DNA from: Pseudomonas sp. JQ170C
Lineage (GTDB): Bacteria > Pseudomonadota > Gammaproteobacteria > Pseudomonadales > Pseudomonadaceae
Assembly (NCBI RefSeq): GCF_035581345.1
Contig: NZ_CP141608.1
Coordinates: 4,618,501 to 4,682,500 of the forward strand
DNA length: 64,000 nt
Direction of reading: 5' to 3'
The notes beneath the pieces were generated by a model that was given only the letters and a program-made list of their open reading frames with translations, was not told the DNA's origin and searched no databases. This document shows, piece after piece, positions 8,101-19,120 of the stretch (positions within the stretch are counted from its first letter, which is position 1; every line of letters starts with the position of its first letter). The position numbers and the translations under genes are program-made.

Positions 8101-9528
8101 ATGTCCGCCTCCAAAGAAAGTGCGCAGCGCAAGACGTATATAGAACGGCGATCCATCGACTACATCCCCCAATCGGAGCGCCATGGCAGACTGCGCAGCC
8201 AGTTCACATTGTGGTTTGGTGCCAACCTGCAAGTGACCGCGATCGTCACCGGGGCCCTGGCCGTGGTGCTGGGCGGAGACGTGTTCTGGTCGTTGATCGG
8301 CCTGCTGATCGGACAACTGTTGGGCGGTGCAATCATGGCCTTGCATGCAGCCCAGGGCCCACAGTTGGGCCTGCCACAAATGATCTCCAGCCGCGTGCAG
8401 TTCGGCGTCTATGGCGCCGTCATCCCAATCGTTCTGGCTTGCTTGATGTATATAGGGTTCTCGGCCAGCGGATCGGTCCTTGCAGGCCAAGCTATCAGCC
8501 AACTGGTGCATGTCAGTGATAGCACCGGCATACTCATTTTCGCAGCGATGATCGTCGTGCTAACCGTACTGGGCTACCGTACGATTCATTTGATCGGGCG
8601 GCTGTCGAGTATCATTGGAGTGGTGTCATTTTTCTACCTGTTCTATCGTTTGCTTTCTGACCACGACATCAGCGAACTGCTTGCCAATCGACATTTTTCA
8701 CTAAACAGCTTTCTGCTGGCCATCTCGCTCTCGGCGTCCTGGCAAATCGCATTCGGCCCCTATGTGGCTGACTATTCGCGCTACCTGCCGAGAACCACAT
8801 CAGGCTTGAAAACCTTTCTAGCCGTTGGACTGGGATCCGTCATCGGCACACAAATATCGATGGTCTTTGGTGTGTTCGTCGCGGCGCTGGCGGGCGATCA
8901 GTTTGCTGGCCACGAGGTTTCCTACATCGTTGGCCTTGGCGCGAGTGGCTTTGTGGCTTCGCTGCTGTTTTTCAGCATTGCGTTTGGCAAGGTCACCATC
9001 ACGACACTCAATGCTTACGGCAGCTTCATGTCATTGGCCACGATTGTCAGCGGCTTTTGCGGTAATCAGGAAATCTCCAAAACTTCGCGCACGATCTACA
9101 TTCTGGTCATGGTCGGACTGGCGACGGCACTGGCGCTGATGGGCAGGCACTCGTTTCTGCACGACTTCTCTGCCTTCATCCTGTTTCTGCTTGCCTTTTT
9201 CACCCCCTGGAGTGCTATCAATCTGGTGGACTTCTATCTGGTAACCAAAGAGCGCTACGACATACCCGCCCTGTCCGATCCAGATGGCCGTTATGGTCGC
9301 TGGAACCTACCAGGTATTGCGGTCTACACCCTCGGTGTGTTGATTCAGATGCCATTCATTGCCACCAGTTTCTACACTGGCCCTCTGGTTGAGACATTAG
9401 GCGGGACAGATGTTTCCTGGTTAATCGGCCTAACAGTACCCGCCTTTATTTATTACTGGGTGGCACGTGAGTCGCGACAAAAAGTTCCTTCGCAACTGAT
9501 TCTCCCGCAAGAGACCACCCCGGTCTGA
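8101..9528 (+). CDS. NCS1-family permease (cytosine/purine/hydantoin type)
   Basis: 475 residues with about 12 hydrophobic segments. The N-terminus carries the NCS1-like soluble lead DYIPQSERHGRLRSQFTLWF, then FGANLQVTAIVTGALAV. Family members import cytosine, allantoin, hydantoins and related small heterocycles; pseudomonad hut loci contain an NCS1 member used for urocanate uptake. It lies 94 bp after the dehydrogenase in the same direction with GAGAGGAAC before its ATG, and is probably the importer for the imidazole acid handled by the CoA-transferase/dehydrogenase pair. Confidence 0.9.
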   Translation: MSASKESAQRKTYIERRSIDYIPQSERHGRLRSQFTLWFGANLQVTAIVTGALAVVLGGDVFWSLIGLLIGQLLGGAIMALHAAQGPQLGLPQMISSRVQFGVYGAVIPIVLACLMYIGFSASGSVLAGQAISQLVHVSDSTGILIFAAMIVVLTVLGYRTIHLIGRLSSIIGVVSFFYLFYRLLSDHDISELLANRHFSLNSFLLAISLSASWQIAFGPYVADYSRYLPRTTSGLKTFLAVGLGSVIGTQISMVFGVFVAALAGDQFAGHEVSYIVGLGASGFVASLLFFSIAFGKVTITTLNAYGSFMSLATIVSGFCGNQEISKTSRTIYILVMVGLATALALMGRHSFLHDFSAFILFLLAFFTPWSAINLVDFYLVTKERYDIPALSDPDGRYGRWNLPGIAVYTLGVLIQMPFIATSFYTGPLVETLGGTDVSWLIGLTVPAFIYYWVARESRQKVPSQLILPQETTPV

Positions 9529-9617
9529 CCTCCCCGCAACAGGGCGGCATGCCCGTGCCGCCATTGTTCAAAAAACTGATCGAGCCGGATGATCGTTTTT
9601 TCCTTAACGGAGTCGCC

Positions 9618-10220
9618 ATGCTTGCCGTCGGCACATCAGTCATTTCGCAAACCAGCGCTCGTGACCGGCTTATTTGCGCCGCGATCGAGCTCTTCGCTAC
9701 ACACGGTTTCCAGTCCATCGGCTTGCGTGATCTGGCGGGCTACATAGGGCTGCAAGCCGGGTCGCTGTACCATCACATCGAAAACAAACAGGGTTTGTTG
9801 TTTGAACTTATTGAATCTGCATTGACAGACCTGTTGGTCATGACCAAGCGCCGCATGAAAGGCGCCAGAACCCCTTCTGAACGTGTGCACCGCTTTGTTC
9901 AGGCCTTCGTCACCTTTTCCATGAAGGAAAAAAACCGGTTGGTATTGGTGACCCGTGAGTTCGTTAACCTCAACGAGGAACACAAACACCAAGCCGACAA
10001 ATTGAAGCATGCACACAGCGTGCTATTAGGCGAGATTATCGCCGATGAATACGGCGTGAAGGGCAAACCAGATGCCGAAACCTGCTTGATCACCCATGCA
10101 GTGATTGGAATGCTCTATGGCCAGTTACATTGGAACGAAGTGAAGATAACTGAACAGCGTCTGACGGAATTGCTCACGGGTTGTATCATGCATATTATCG
10201 CAAGCAAGAAAAATGCTTAA
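9618..10220 (+). CDS. TetR-family transcriptional regulator
   Basis: About 200 residues. The N-terminal TetR helix-turn-helix runs through LICAAIELFATHGFQSIGLR and AGSLYHHIENKQGLLFELIE, followed by an all-helical ligand domain. The ATG at 9618 (MLAVGTSVIS) is preferred over the in-frame ATG at 9549. TetR proteins beside CoA-transferase and acyl-CoA dehydrogenase genes often respond to acyl-CoA intermediates, so it probably regulates the 5.7-9.5 kb module. It follows the permease in the same direction, 89 bp away. Confidence 0.88.
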   Translation: MLAVGTSVISQTSARDRLICAAIELFATHGFQSIGLRDLAGYIGLQAGSLYHHIENKQGLLFELIESALTDLLVMTKRRMKGARTPSERVHRFVQAFVTFSMKEKNRLVLVTREFVNLNEEHKHQADKLKHAHSVLLGEIIADEYGVKGKPDAETCLITHAVIGMLYGQLHWNEVKITEQRLTELLTGCIMHIIASKKNA

Positions 10221-10263
10221 TAAGAATGGTTTTAGTCGGTCACGATTTGACTCAACCGGCCGA

Positions 10264-10670
10264 ATGCTGGTTTCGTTGCGGAACCGCTGCCTTCTGGGGC
10301 CTTTCGCCATGTTGTTCGACCGGTATACCGATGCACGCATGATCATGCTCGGGGAAGCCTGCCACAGCATCAACTACTTCTATTGACCCCGGGCTGCTAT
10401 TACCCAATGGTTGATCGTGCAACACGGCTTCAACATTGTGGCCATCGAAGCAGACTGGCCCAATGCCGAAAGTGCCGGCCGCTATGTGAGGAGGTTGCAC
10501 CCTCCGCTTGGAAACGTCATATCTTCAACAGGTTCCCAACATGGATGTGGAACAACGCAGAGGTGAAGTACTTCGCGCTATGGTTATCGCAGCGATCAAT
10601 ACAATGATGCCCGTGGTGCTACGCTTACGCGGACAAAGCGTCATGAAGTTTGATAAAACTCCATGATCAA
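10264..10670 (+). pseudogene. Degenerate erythromycin-esterase-family gene remnant
   Basis: One frame from 10264 reads MLFDRYTDARMIMLGEACHS, then an in-frame stop at 10384, then [20 protein letters not shown]. Shortly after, the homology moves to another frame ([20 protein letters not shown]) and later to a third. The conserved GEA-H and EADWP segments identify the erythromycin esterase / succinoglycan-related hydrolase family of about 430 residues. With a stop, frameshifts and missing parts, this is a dead fragment. It occupies the otherwise empty gap 10221-10771. Confidence 0.7.
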
Positions 10671-10771
10671 GGCATGGGAGGGAAGGATAATCTGGGCAAA
10701 AAGGAATGGCTTACATCGGTACCATGACACTGCGAAGGAAGCGGCACCCGATGGGTGCCACTTGAGGTGGC

Positions 10772-11155
10772 TTACTCGGCCTTGAAGCAGTACACGGCGA
10801 GCTTGTTGCCATCGAGGTCACGGGCATATGCAGCATAGGCATTCGGCGCCCAGTCACGAGTACCTGCATCGCCTTCGCCTTTGCCACCGGCACCGAGTGC
10901 TGCTTCGTGGAAGGCATTGATTTGCGCGCGATTCTGGGCTTCAAAGCTTACGGTCACGCCATTACCTACACTGGCCGGCTGGCCATTGGCTGGCTTGAGT
11001 ACAAAGAAAGCAGGCTTATCTACGCCCCAGATCGAGCCGTTGTCACCCAGATCAGCCAGGCGCTTGAAACCCAGCTTGCCTAGTACTTCGTCGTAGAACT
11101 TACGAGCATTAGCCAGATCATTGGTACCAACAGTTACATGAGTGAAAATCGACAT
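10772..11155 (-). CDS. VOC-family (glyoxalase/bleomycin-resistance) protein
   Basis: 127 residues from the ATG at 11155, which has GGAG 6 bases upstream; the frame also allows 11167. It starts MSIFTHVTVGTNDLANARKF and ends RDLDGNKLAVYCFKAE, a single vicinal-oxygen-chelate module with a metal-binding His near the start and a Glu-containing last strand lost or shifted to the end. Function cannot be fixed; such proteins include lyases, dioxygenases and antibiotic-binding proteins. It lies 70 bp downstream of the formaldehyde dehydrogenase gene in the same direction and is probably co-transcribed with it. Confidence 0.85.
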   Translation of the reverse strand: MSIFTHVTVGTNDLANARKFYDEVLGKLGFKRLADLGDNGSIWGVDKPAFFVLKPANGQPASVGNGVTVSFEAQNRAQINAFHEAALGAGGKGEGDAGTRDWAPNAYAAYARDLDGNKLAVYCFKAE

Positions 11156-11225
11156 AAACGTCTCCATTGCAGGTGGGGTGTTGAGGGAAGAAACCGGTAG
11201 CTCATAGGAGCTACCGGGAAATCAT

Positions 11226-12350
<1,125 letters not shown>

Positions 12351-12471
12351 CTACCGTGTGTTATTCAGGTGCCCCTACAATAGAAAAATCCGAATCGTTA
12401 CGCTGATGAGAATGCCGTTTAATTCGGCCAAGCTGGCATGAAATCGGGCCAAGCACCAAATAAGAGATGCA

Positions 12472-13467
12472 ATGATGCTCAGTTCTGACGCTGCAAAACT
12501 CCAAATTGTCGATATCGTGATTTATCCAGAGTTCAAGTCATTTGAGGCCATCGGCCCCATGACAGTCTTCACATATGCGAATAAGCACTTGGAAGCGCAA
12601 GGAAAGACGCCTGGGTACGAGGTTAGAATTGTTTCAACACAATTAGGCCCCGTTCCTTCAGACACGCTCATGTCCTTGAATGCAACGCATACTCTGGACG
12701 AAGAATCGCTTCCCCACTCGATATTGGTTGTCGGTGCGCACGACATTGAACGAATTATCGAAGAACAGTCGGAAATTGTGGCGTGGACCAAGCGTGTCGC
12801 ACTGAAAGTTGAGCGCTTTGCCGCCCTCTGCTCAGGAGCGTTCTTCCTTGCAGAAGCCGGCCTGCTTGATGGCAAGCGAGCGACTACTCATTGGAGAATG
12901 GCTGAGGTCATGCAACAGAATTACCCCGGCATCCAAGTCGACATTGACTCCATATTCATTCACCAAGGAAACCTCTGGACATCAGCAGGTGTGAGCGCTT
13001 CGGTGGATTTGGCGCTAGCGTTTGTCGAGGCGGATTTCGGCCATGATCTTGCTCTGCAAGTGGCCCAGGACCTGGTGATTTTCCTGAAACGTCCCGGCGG
13101 TCAGTCACAGTTCAGTGCTAACCTGACAAGCCAGATGACTCAGGCCTCGGGAATGCGCACAGTTCAGGAATGGGTATTGAACAATATTGATCAAAAGATC
13201 AGCGTATCGCTTATGGCTAATCAGGCCTCGATGAGCCTAAGAAACTTTACGAGGACCTTCCATAAAGAGGTAGGCATTTGTCCCTCTGAGTTCCTGGAGA
13301 AAGCCCGAATTGATAAAGCACGGCGCTTATTAAGTGAGAGCTGCCTGCCGATGAAAAGTGTGGCATTCAAGTGCGGCTTTTCAACCACTGACCAATTACG
13401 TAGCGTATTTAAAAAGTACCTATCGGTAACCCCTAAGCAATATCAAGAGCGTTTCCTTGGCACCTGA
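12472..13467 (+). CDS. GATase1-like AraC-family regulator (GlxA/GbdR/CdhR type)
   Basis: 331 residues: an N-terminal DJ-1/PfpI-like domain (about 10-185, with FAALCSGAFFLAEAGLLDGK at the nucleophile-elbow position) and a C-terminal AraC double helix-turn-helix (about 225-330, ending VTPKQYQERF). Pseudomonas regulators of this architecture include GbdR, CdhR and SouR, which sense glycine betaine, carnitine and sarcosine. It lies between frmA (divergent) and the hutU-2 operon (convergent). Its family fits a locus handling quaternary ammonium compounds, but its ligand is unknown. Confidence 0.88.
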   Translation: MMLSSDAAKLQIVDIVIYPEFKSFEAIGPMTVFTYANKHLEAQGKTPGYEVRIVSTQLGPVPSDTLMSLNATHTLDEESLPHSILVVGAHDIERIIEEQSEIVAWTKRVALKVERFAALCSGAFFLAEAGLLDGKRATTHWRMAEVMQQNYPGIQVDIDSIFIHQGNLWTSAGVSASVDLALAFVEADFGHDLALQVAQDLVIFLKRPGGQSQFSANLTSQMTQASGMRTVQEWVLNNIDQKISVSLMANQASMSLRNFTRTFHKEVGICPSEFLEKARIDKARRLLSESCLPMKSVAFKCGFSTTDQLRSVFKKYLSVTPKQYQERFLGT

Positions 13468-13525
13468 TCACTATTCGTACAATCAACTACCTTAGTTTCT
13501 TTTAACACATTTACTCAGGTATATG

Positions 13526-13572
13526 GCCCATGCGCAACAGTCGCCCATCGGGACGATGTATTGCGCATGGGC
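13526..13572. terminator. Stem-loop between convergent regulator and hutU-2
   Basis: A perfect 12-bp inverted repeat, GCCCATGCGCAA at 13526-13537 and its complement at 13561-13572, with a 23-base loop. It sits exactly between two convergent genes. There is no strong T-run on either side, so it may act as a bidirectional hairpin or an mRNA-stabilising end. Confidence 0.6.
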
Positions 13573-13579
13573 TCTAACG

Positions 13580-15250
13580 TCAGCCCTTGCCAGTGATCAT
13601 TGGCAGGTTCAGCCCTTGTTCTTTGGCGCAGTCGATGGCGATCTGGTAACCGGCATCGGCGTGACGCATGACACCGGTGGCCGGGTCGTTGTGCAGGACG
13701 CGGGCGATACGCTCGGCAGCCTCGTCGGTACCGTCGCAGACGATGACCATGCCCGAGTGCTGGGAGAAGCCCATGCCCACGCCACCACCGTGGTGCAGCG
13801 ATACCCAGGTCGCGCCGCTGGCGGTGTTGAGCAGGGCGTTGAGCAACGGCCAGTCGGAGACGGCGTCGGAGCCATCACGCATGGATTCGGTTTCACGGTT
13901 AGGGCTCGATACCGAACCCGAATCGAGGTGGTCGCGGCCGATGACGATCGGTGCCGACAGCTCGCCGCTGCGCACCATTTCGTTGAACGCCAGGCCGAGC
14001 TTGGCGCGCAGGCCCAGGCCTACCCAGCAGATACGAGCCGGCAGCCCCTGGAAGCTGATGCGCTCACGGGCCATGTCCAGCCAGTTGTGCAGATGCGCGT
14101 CGTCCGGGATCAGTTCCTTGACCTTGGCGTCGGTCTTGTAGATGTCTTCGGCATTACCCGACAGCGCCGCCCAGCGAAACGGACCGATACCGCGGCAGAA
14201 CAGCGGACGGATGTACGCCGGTACGAAGCCCGGGAAATCGAACGCATTGCTGACGCCTTCTTCCTTGGCCATCTGACGGATGTTGTTGCCGTAGTCGAAG
14301 GTCGGGATGCCCTGCTTCTGGAACTCGAGCATGGCTTTGACGTGTACGGCCATCGATTGCTTGGCGGCTTTGACCACTGCAGCCGGCTCGGTCTGCGCGC
14401 GATCGCGGTACTGCTCCCAGGTCCAGCCGGCTGGCAGGTAACCGTTGAGCGGGTCGTGGGCGCTGGTCTGGTCGGTGACCATGTCAGGGCGCACGCCACG
14501 CTTGATCAGCTCTGGCAGGATTTCGGCGGCGTTGCCCAGCAGGGCGATGGAGATGGCTTTGCCTTCGGCGGTGTACTTGGCGATACGGGCCAGGGCGTCA
14601 TCCAGATCCTTGGCTTGCTCGTCGACATAACGGCTGCTCAGGCGGAAGTCGATGCGGCTCTGCTGGCATTCGATGTTCAGCGAGCAGGCACCGGCCAGGG
14701 TCGCGGCCAGTGGCTGGGCGCCGCCCATGCCCCCGAGGCCGGCGGTCAGCACCCACTTGCCCTTGAGGCTGCCGTTGTAGTGCTGGCGACCGGCTTCGAC
14801 GAAGGTTTCGTAGGTGCCCTGGACGATGCCCTGGCTGCCGATGTAGATCCAGCTGCCGGCGGTCATCTGGCCGTACATGGCCAGGCCCTTGGCATCCAGT
14901 TCGTTGAAGTGTTCCCAGTTGGCCCAGTGTGGCACCAGGTTGGAGTTGGCGATCAGTACGCGCGGAGCGTTGCTGTGGGTCTTGAACACGCCGACCGGCT
15001 TGCCCGACTGCACCAGCAGGGTTTCGTCTTCGTTGAGGTTGGTCAGGCTCTCGACGATCTTGTCGTAGCACTCCCAGTTACGTGCGGCACGGCCGATACC
15101 GCCGTAAACCACCAGTTCTTTCGGGTTTTCTGCGACTTCCGGGTCGAGGTTGTTCATCAACATGCGCAGCGGCGCTTCAGTCAGCCAGCTCTTGGCAGTG
15201 AGCTTGTTGCCACGGGCTGCACGGATTTTTGTATCGCGGAATTTGGTCAT
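13580..15250 (-). CDS. hutU: Urocanate hydratase (urocanase), copy 2
   Basis: 556 residues; the same enzyme as copy 1, with the NAD loop [10 protein letters not shown] intact. It differs by a shorter N-terminus ([11 protein letters not shown]), a C-terminal Lys-Gly, and internal changes such as Gln to Lys in [10 protein letters not shown] and Thr to His in [10 protein letters not shown]. It is the last gene of the minus-strand operon running from 22508, directly after the OprD porin, so it should hydrate urocanate, or a urocanate analogue, made by the HAL-like lyase two genes upstream. Its near identity with copy 1 argues for true urocanate as substrate. Confidence 0.96.
   Translation of the reverse strand: MTKFRDTKIRAARGNKLTAKSWLTEAPLRMLMNNLDPEVAENPKELVVYGGIGRAARNWECYDKIVESLTNLNEDETLLVQSGKPVGVFKTHSNAPRVLIANSNLVPHWANWEHFNELDAKGLAMYGQMTAGSWIYIGSQGIVQGTYETFVEAGRQHYNGSLKGKWVLTAGLGGMGGAQPLAATLAGACSLNIECQQSRIDFRLSSRYVDEQAKDLDDALARIAKYTAEGKAISIALLGNAAEILPELIKRGVRPDMVTDQTSAHDPLNGYLPAGWTWEQYRDRAQTEPAAVVKAAKQSMAVHVKAMLEFQKQGIPTFDYGNNIRQMAKEEGVSNAFDFPGFVPAYIRPLFCRGIGPFRWAALSGNAEDIYKTDAKVKELIPDDAHLHNWLDMARERISFQGLPARICWVGLGLRAKLGLAFNEMVRSGELSAPIVIGRDHLDSGSVSSPNRETESMRDGSDAVSDWPLLNALLNTASGATWVSLHHGGGVGMGFSQHSGMVIVCDGTDEAAERIARVLHNDPATGVMRHADAGYQIAIDCAKEQGLNLPMITGKG
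14388..15196. repeat. Identical hutU tract, arm 2 of a long inverted repeat
   Basis: Reverse-complement partner of 3973-4781. The remaining parts of the two hutU genes align but carry many synonymous changes (for example across 13800-14380), followed by a similar 3' end. Confidence 0.8.
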
Positions 15251-15275
15251 GCCAGGTACCTCGCTAGATTTTTTA

Positions 15276-16691
15276 TTAAAAGATATTCAACGGATACGAC
15301 GTGATGATGCGGACTTGGTCTTCATCGGGGCCTGAGTTATGGCTGATATCTTCATTTCCCCGGTAGGTCGATTGTCGAATCCTTACCGACAAATTCCTCG
15401 CTGGTCCCTCCTGAACGACGTAACGGACCTCGATGTCACGCTCCCATTCCTCACCATCACGAATGGTGTTTTCAAAGCTATAGGCGCCCTGCTCGTCTGC
15501 CCCCGTACCGTCTGCATCTTTTCCGGTCACGTAACGCACCATGAAGCCCAGGCCTGGCACACCTAACGCGGCAGCATCAAGGTCGTATTGCACCTTGTAA
15601 GACTTTTCACCGGGGGCGTTGAAGTCGGCCCACTGTGACGAGTTGGCCAGCCAGATTGAACCGGCACCTACATAACGATCCGAACTTTCTCCGCCTTGGC
15701 CGCTAATACCCAAATAATCAAATGGTGTGTTGCCATTAACCCGCTGATGAGCAACAGTAAGGCTATGGGCGCCAGCAGTCAGTTTCAGCGCAATACTGTA
15801 GGCGTCATTGTTTATCCTGCCGGCTCTCGCGTCGCCTGCATCGTCAGTTTTGTAGTAATTAATGCTGGTCGCTAGCAACAGACCGTCGCTAATAGCAATG
15901 TGATGATAAAGATCGGCGTAATATTGGTTCCATACATCTTCATAGTTCGCAGCGTGCAAGCCGCCGGACAAACTATCGCTGAAAGTGTAGTCGCCGCCGA
16001 TATACGTGGCCCTATCCACCCGGGTCCAGCCGTAAGCCGTGCCCAGGTTGCCGTCACGGTTAGTGCTATTGTCGGCATTACCAGAAGTAAAGTGCCCCCC
16101 CTGCAGGGCGAGCCCCTTGATTTCATTACTGCTGAACAAGCCGCCATTGGCATGTTGCGGCATCAGATAGCCGTCCCAAGTGCCGAACACCGGGCTTTGT
16201 GGCATCAGGGTGCCGACCTTGAGTTCGGTTTCAGACACGCGCATTTTGACGGCGCCTCCCGCCATGCCATATGCGTCCTGTGCTTGGCAGGAACCCGTAC
16301 GCGCATCGCAATGACTGGCGTTGCTCGGGAACACCTGACTACCACCAGTCCCCCCTCCACCATTGAGGCGTACGGCGCCATTGGCAAATGCATCCACGCC
16401 AACGCCAACAACACCTTGGGTGTAACCCGAGGTGAAGGTCAGCATCTCTGCCTGCCCCCACTCATTTATATAGTTTTGCGTACCGGGATCAGTGTTTTTG
16501 TAGTTCTTGTAAAACGCAACGTTGCGACTCTCCAAGCGCAGCGCACTGTCTTCAATAAAACCATTGGATTTAGCTTGACTGGAAACGTCCGGGTCTTGGC
16601 CAAGAGCATCTGATAGTTCTGATGCGAAAGCGTGTTGAGTCGCTGTCGCGGCAATAGCCAACGCCAGAACATGCCACTTATTAAGCTGCAT
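15276..16691 (-). CDS. OprD-family outer-membrane porin
   Basis: 471 residues. A signal peptide of about 23 residues ([20 protein letters not shown], then AFA) precedes SELSDALGQ. OprD landmarks include [31 protein letters not shown], a [19 protein letters not shown] barrel segment, the tail [20 protein letters not shown] and a terminal Phe. OprD porins take up basic amino acids or small acids; a member between a histidine-type lyase and urocanase should admit the operon's substrate. An AAGGATTAACTTTC ribosome site precedes the ATG. It lies 63 bp after the lyase gene. Confidence 0.94.
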   Translation of the reverse strand: MQLNKWHVLALAIAATATQHAFASELSDALGQDPDVSSQAKSNGFIEDSALRLESRNVAFYKNYKNTDPGTQNYINEWGQAEMLTFTSGYTQGVVGVGVDAFANGAVRLNGGGGTGGSQVFPSNASHCDARTGSCQAQDAYGMAGGAVKMRVSETELKVGTLMPQSPVFGTWDGYLMPQHANGGLFSSNEIKGLALQGGHFTSGNADNSTNRDGNLGTAYGWTRVDRATYIGGDYTFSDSLSGGLHAANYEDVWNQYYADLYHHIAISDGLLLATSINYYKTDDAGDARAGRINNDAYSIALKLTAGAHSLTVAHQRVNGNTPFDYLGISGQGGESSDRYVGAGSIWLANSSQWADFNAPGEKSYKVQYDLDAAALGVPGLGFMVRYVTGKDADGTGADEQGAYSFENTIRDGEEWERDIEVRYVVQEGPARNLSVRIRQSTYRGNEDISHNSGPDEDQVRIITSYPLNIF

Positions 16692-16754
16692 GAAAGTTAA
16701 TCCTTATTTTTGTTTTATTAACTTGTTTCGAGGAGTGCCATTAAAACTAGAAAG

Positions 16755-18332
16755 TTAGTCCACCGAGGAAACTCCCAGCCTCGGTCGCGCTCTAACCAAA
16801 CGTGCTGCCTTTTCAATATCAGGTGCTAACCAGCGGTCTTCGTCATAGGGCGGGACATGGTCACGCAGGCAGCGCCAAGCAGCTGCGGTGCCGCTTCCAA
16901 ACCGCTGCGCTTTGAGAAACTCGAAAGCTTGTGCCGCCAGCAGATACTCAATCGCAATGACCTGGGTAGCGTTCTCGATGACTTTAAGCAGTTTGAGGGT
17001 GGCTCCGGTACCTAGGCTCAGGTGATCCTCCTGCAGGGCGGAAGTCACAAAGTTATCGACCACTGCCGGTTGGGCAAGGTGGCGATTTTCCCCGACCAAC
17101 GCCGCCGCGACATACTGCGCGATCATCATTCCCGAGTTGACCCCGGGTAGACTGACCAAGAATGGAGGTAGTCCACTGACAAGCGGATTGATCAACCGAT
17201 CCAGGCGTCGCTCGGCAACACCCGCGAACTCTGCAACCGCGATGCACAGCAAATCGGCAGCCATCGCCACAGACTCACCGTGCGGGTTGGCCTGAGACAG
17301 GACACGATAAGCGTCAGGTGTGCCGACAAGCAGAGGGTTGTCTGTCGCCGATGCCAGTTCAATATTGATCTGCTGTTCCGCGTGCATCAGTTGATCACGA
17401 CAAGCTCCATGAATCTGAGGGATCGAGCGAATGCTCAAGGCATCCTGCGTGCGGATACCGCGGCTGCTGGAAATGACTTCACTTCCCGCCAGCAGCGCAC
17501 GCAACCTGACACCTACTTGCTTAGCACCCGGGTGAGGTTTGAGCGCCAGGACGGTCTCATCAAATGCATCGATCTGCCCCTTAAGTGCCTCGAAGCTCAT
17601 CGCGCCGATGATGTCCGCCCAATCGGCCAGATTGAATGCATCAGCCAAGCCCAGGCAGGCCAAACCAGTCATGCAAGGCGTGCCATTGACCAAACTAATT
17701 CCGTCTTTGGCGCTTAACGTCAACGTAACCAGACCCGCTTGACGCAACGCTTGCTCGGCCGGCATCAACCGCCCTTGCCAGCTTACCTCGCCAAAACCCA
17801 GCAAGGCGACGCCAACGTGCGCCATGTGCGTCAAATAGCCCACTGAGCCCTGTGACGGCACGACCGGCGTAATTTGCAGGTTAAGTAGCGCTATCAGCGC
17901 TTCTATCACGCTACGGCTAATACCCGAATGGCCATGGGCATAATTGTTGACTGCCACGCATATAATGGCGCGCGTCTGCTCAACCTTCAGCGGCACCCCG
18001 ACGCCACAGGCGTGACTCAACAGGGTGTTACGCGACAACTGCGCCAGTTGTGGCCCTTCGAGATTGACACTGCTGAGTGCGCCCAGGCCGGTGCTGATGC
18101 CGTAAGCCCGCTCGCCGCTCGCCACGATACGATCAACGATGGCGCGCGCATTGTCGATACGGGCCCAGGCCGAGTCACTGAGGTCCAATCGAGCACCCTC
18201 TCGTGCAACCCTAACGACTTCGCGCCATGTCAACGGTGAGTCGGCAAGGACAACCCTCCCCTGGCCCTCGGCGCTAGAGTCGGTTGATGCCGGGCCATGA
18301 TTCAAGCCGTAAGTAGCGGTGTTGTTGCTCAT
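16755..18332 (-). CDS. Histidine ammonia-lyase superfamily protein lacking the MIO triad (candidate trimethylammonia-lyase)
   Basis: 525 residues (HAL is about 510). Family landmarks are clear: AYGISTGLG with the catalytic-type Tyr Y77, [29 protein letters not shown], and [12 protein letters not shown]. Where HAL has GSVGASGDLAPLAHM, this protein reads GSVGYLTHM (162-170). The Ala-Ser-Gly that cyclises into the MIO electrophile is missing, by a clean in-frame loss of about six residues. A MIO-less family member cannot easily expel ammonia but could expel a tertiary amine; ergothionase, which releases trimethylamine from ergothioneine, is a known MIO-less relative. With urocanase in the operon, hercynine to urocanate plus trimethylamine is my best guess. 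ATGA overlap couples it to the ABC ATPase gene. Confidence 0.85.
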   Translation of the reverse strand: MSNNTATYGLNHGPASTDSSAEGQGRVVLADSPLTWREVVRVAREGARLDLSDSAWARIDNARAIVDRIVASGERAYGISTGLGALSSVNLEGPQLAQLSRNTLLSHACGVGVPLKVEQTRAIICVAVNNYAHGHSGISRSVIEALIALLNLQITPVVPSQGSVGYLTHMAHVGVALLGFGEVSWQGRLMPAEQALRQAGLVTLTLSAKDGISLVNGTPCMTGLACLGLADAFNLADWADIIGAMSFEALKGQIDAFDETVLALKPHPGAKQVGVRLRALLAGSEVISSSRGIRTQDALSIRSIPQIHGACRDQLMHAEQQINIELASATDNPLLVGTPDAYRVLSQANPHGESVAMAADLLCIAVAEFAGVAERRLDRLINPLVSGLPPFLVSLPGVNSGMMIAQYVAAALVGENRHLAQPAVVDNFVTSALQEDHLSLGTGATLKLLKVIENATQVIAIEYLLAAQAFEFLKAQRFGSGTAAAWRCLRDHVPPYDEDRWLAPDIEKAARLVRARPRLGVSSVD

Positions 18333-19120
18333 TCCGCACTCCTCATCTGATGGCTGGCGACAAATTGGCGAAACCGCTCGGTAGGCAAACCTTCGAACAA
18401 CTCAGTCGGCGTGCCTTGGGCATCAATTTGGCCCCCCTGCATGAAAACCACCCGGTTAGATACGTGGCGGGCAAACCCCATCTCGTGCGTCACGACCAAC
18501 ATGGTGCGGCCTTCTTCCGCAAGCCCGCGCATGACCTTAAGGACCTCGCCTACCAGTTCGGGGTCCAGGGCCGAAGTCGGCTCATCGAACAGCATGACTT
18601 GAGGATTCATTGCCAGGGCACGGGCAATGGCGACCCGTTGTTGCTGGCCTCCGGACAGGTGGGCGGGGTAGTAATGGCGCCGGTCATACAGTCCGACCTT
18701 CTGCAATAATTGTTCGGCTTCTTCAACACACTCAGCGCGAGAACGCTTGAGCACGCGCATCGGCCCCTCTATGACGTTCTCTATGACGTTCCTGTGGGAC
18801 CACAGGTTGAAACTTTGAAACACCATCCCCAGACGACTGCGAATTTGTTGTACCTGGTGGGTGTTGCTCGGCACTTGTCGACCGTCACGCAGGCGTTTCA
18901 TTTCGATTGTTTCCCCGTTGAGGCTGATACTGCCTTCATCAGGAGTTTCGAGCAGATTGATACACCGCAAAAAGGTACTTTTGCCTGAACCGCTTGCACC
19001 AAGAATCGAGACAACATCACCTTTATGGGCTTGCAGAGATATCCCCTTGAGCACATGTGCCTGACCATAGGACTTCTGGATGTTGCTGACCGACAGTGCG
19101 GCCATTGACTGAGTATTCAT
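18329..19120 (-). CDS. Polar amino-acid ABC transporter, ATP-binding protein (HisP type)
   Basis: 263 residues. Walker A is GASGSGKST, the Q-loop lies in [13 protein letters not shown], the signature is [15 protein letters not shown], Walker B is VMLFDEP, and the H-loop is in [13 protein letters not shown]. This set is typical of HisP/GlnQ importers. The start overlaps the preceding permease stop (ATGA) and its stop overlaps the lyase start, so importer and lyase are translationally coupled. It powers uptake of the operon's substrate, probably a histidine derivative. Confidence 0.95.
   Translation of the reverse strand: MNTQSMAALSVSNIQKSYGQAHVLKGISLQAHKGDVVSILGASGSGKSTFLRCINLLETPDEGSISLNGETIEMKRLRDGRQVPSNTHQVQQIRSRLGMVFQSFNLWSHRNVIENVIEGPMRVLKRSRAECVEEAEQLLQKVGLYDRRHYYPAHLSGGQQQRVAIARALAMNPQVMLFDEPTSALDPELVGEVLKVMRGLAEEGRTMLVVTHEMGFARHVSNRVVFMQGGQIDAQGTPTELFEGLPTERFRQFVASHQMRSAE

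Noticed and set aside
13523..15304. A 593-codon open frame on the plus strand across hutU copy 2, and the similar 439-codon frame 3763-5082 on the minus strand across copy 1
   Set aside because: These are antisense shadows of GC-rich hutU; composition (Val/Gly/Ala/Asp/Gln-rich) is that of a shadow and no family is recognisable.
16755..18332. Simple annotation as histidine ammonia-lyase (hutH)
   Set aside because: The MIO-forming Ala-Ser-Gly is absent, so ordinary deamination of histidine is not expected.
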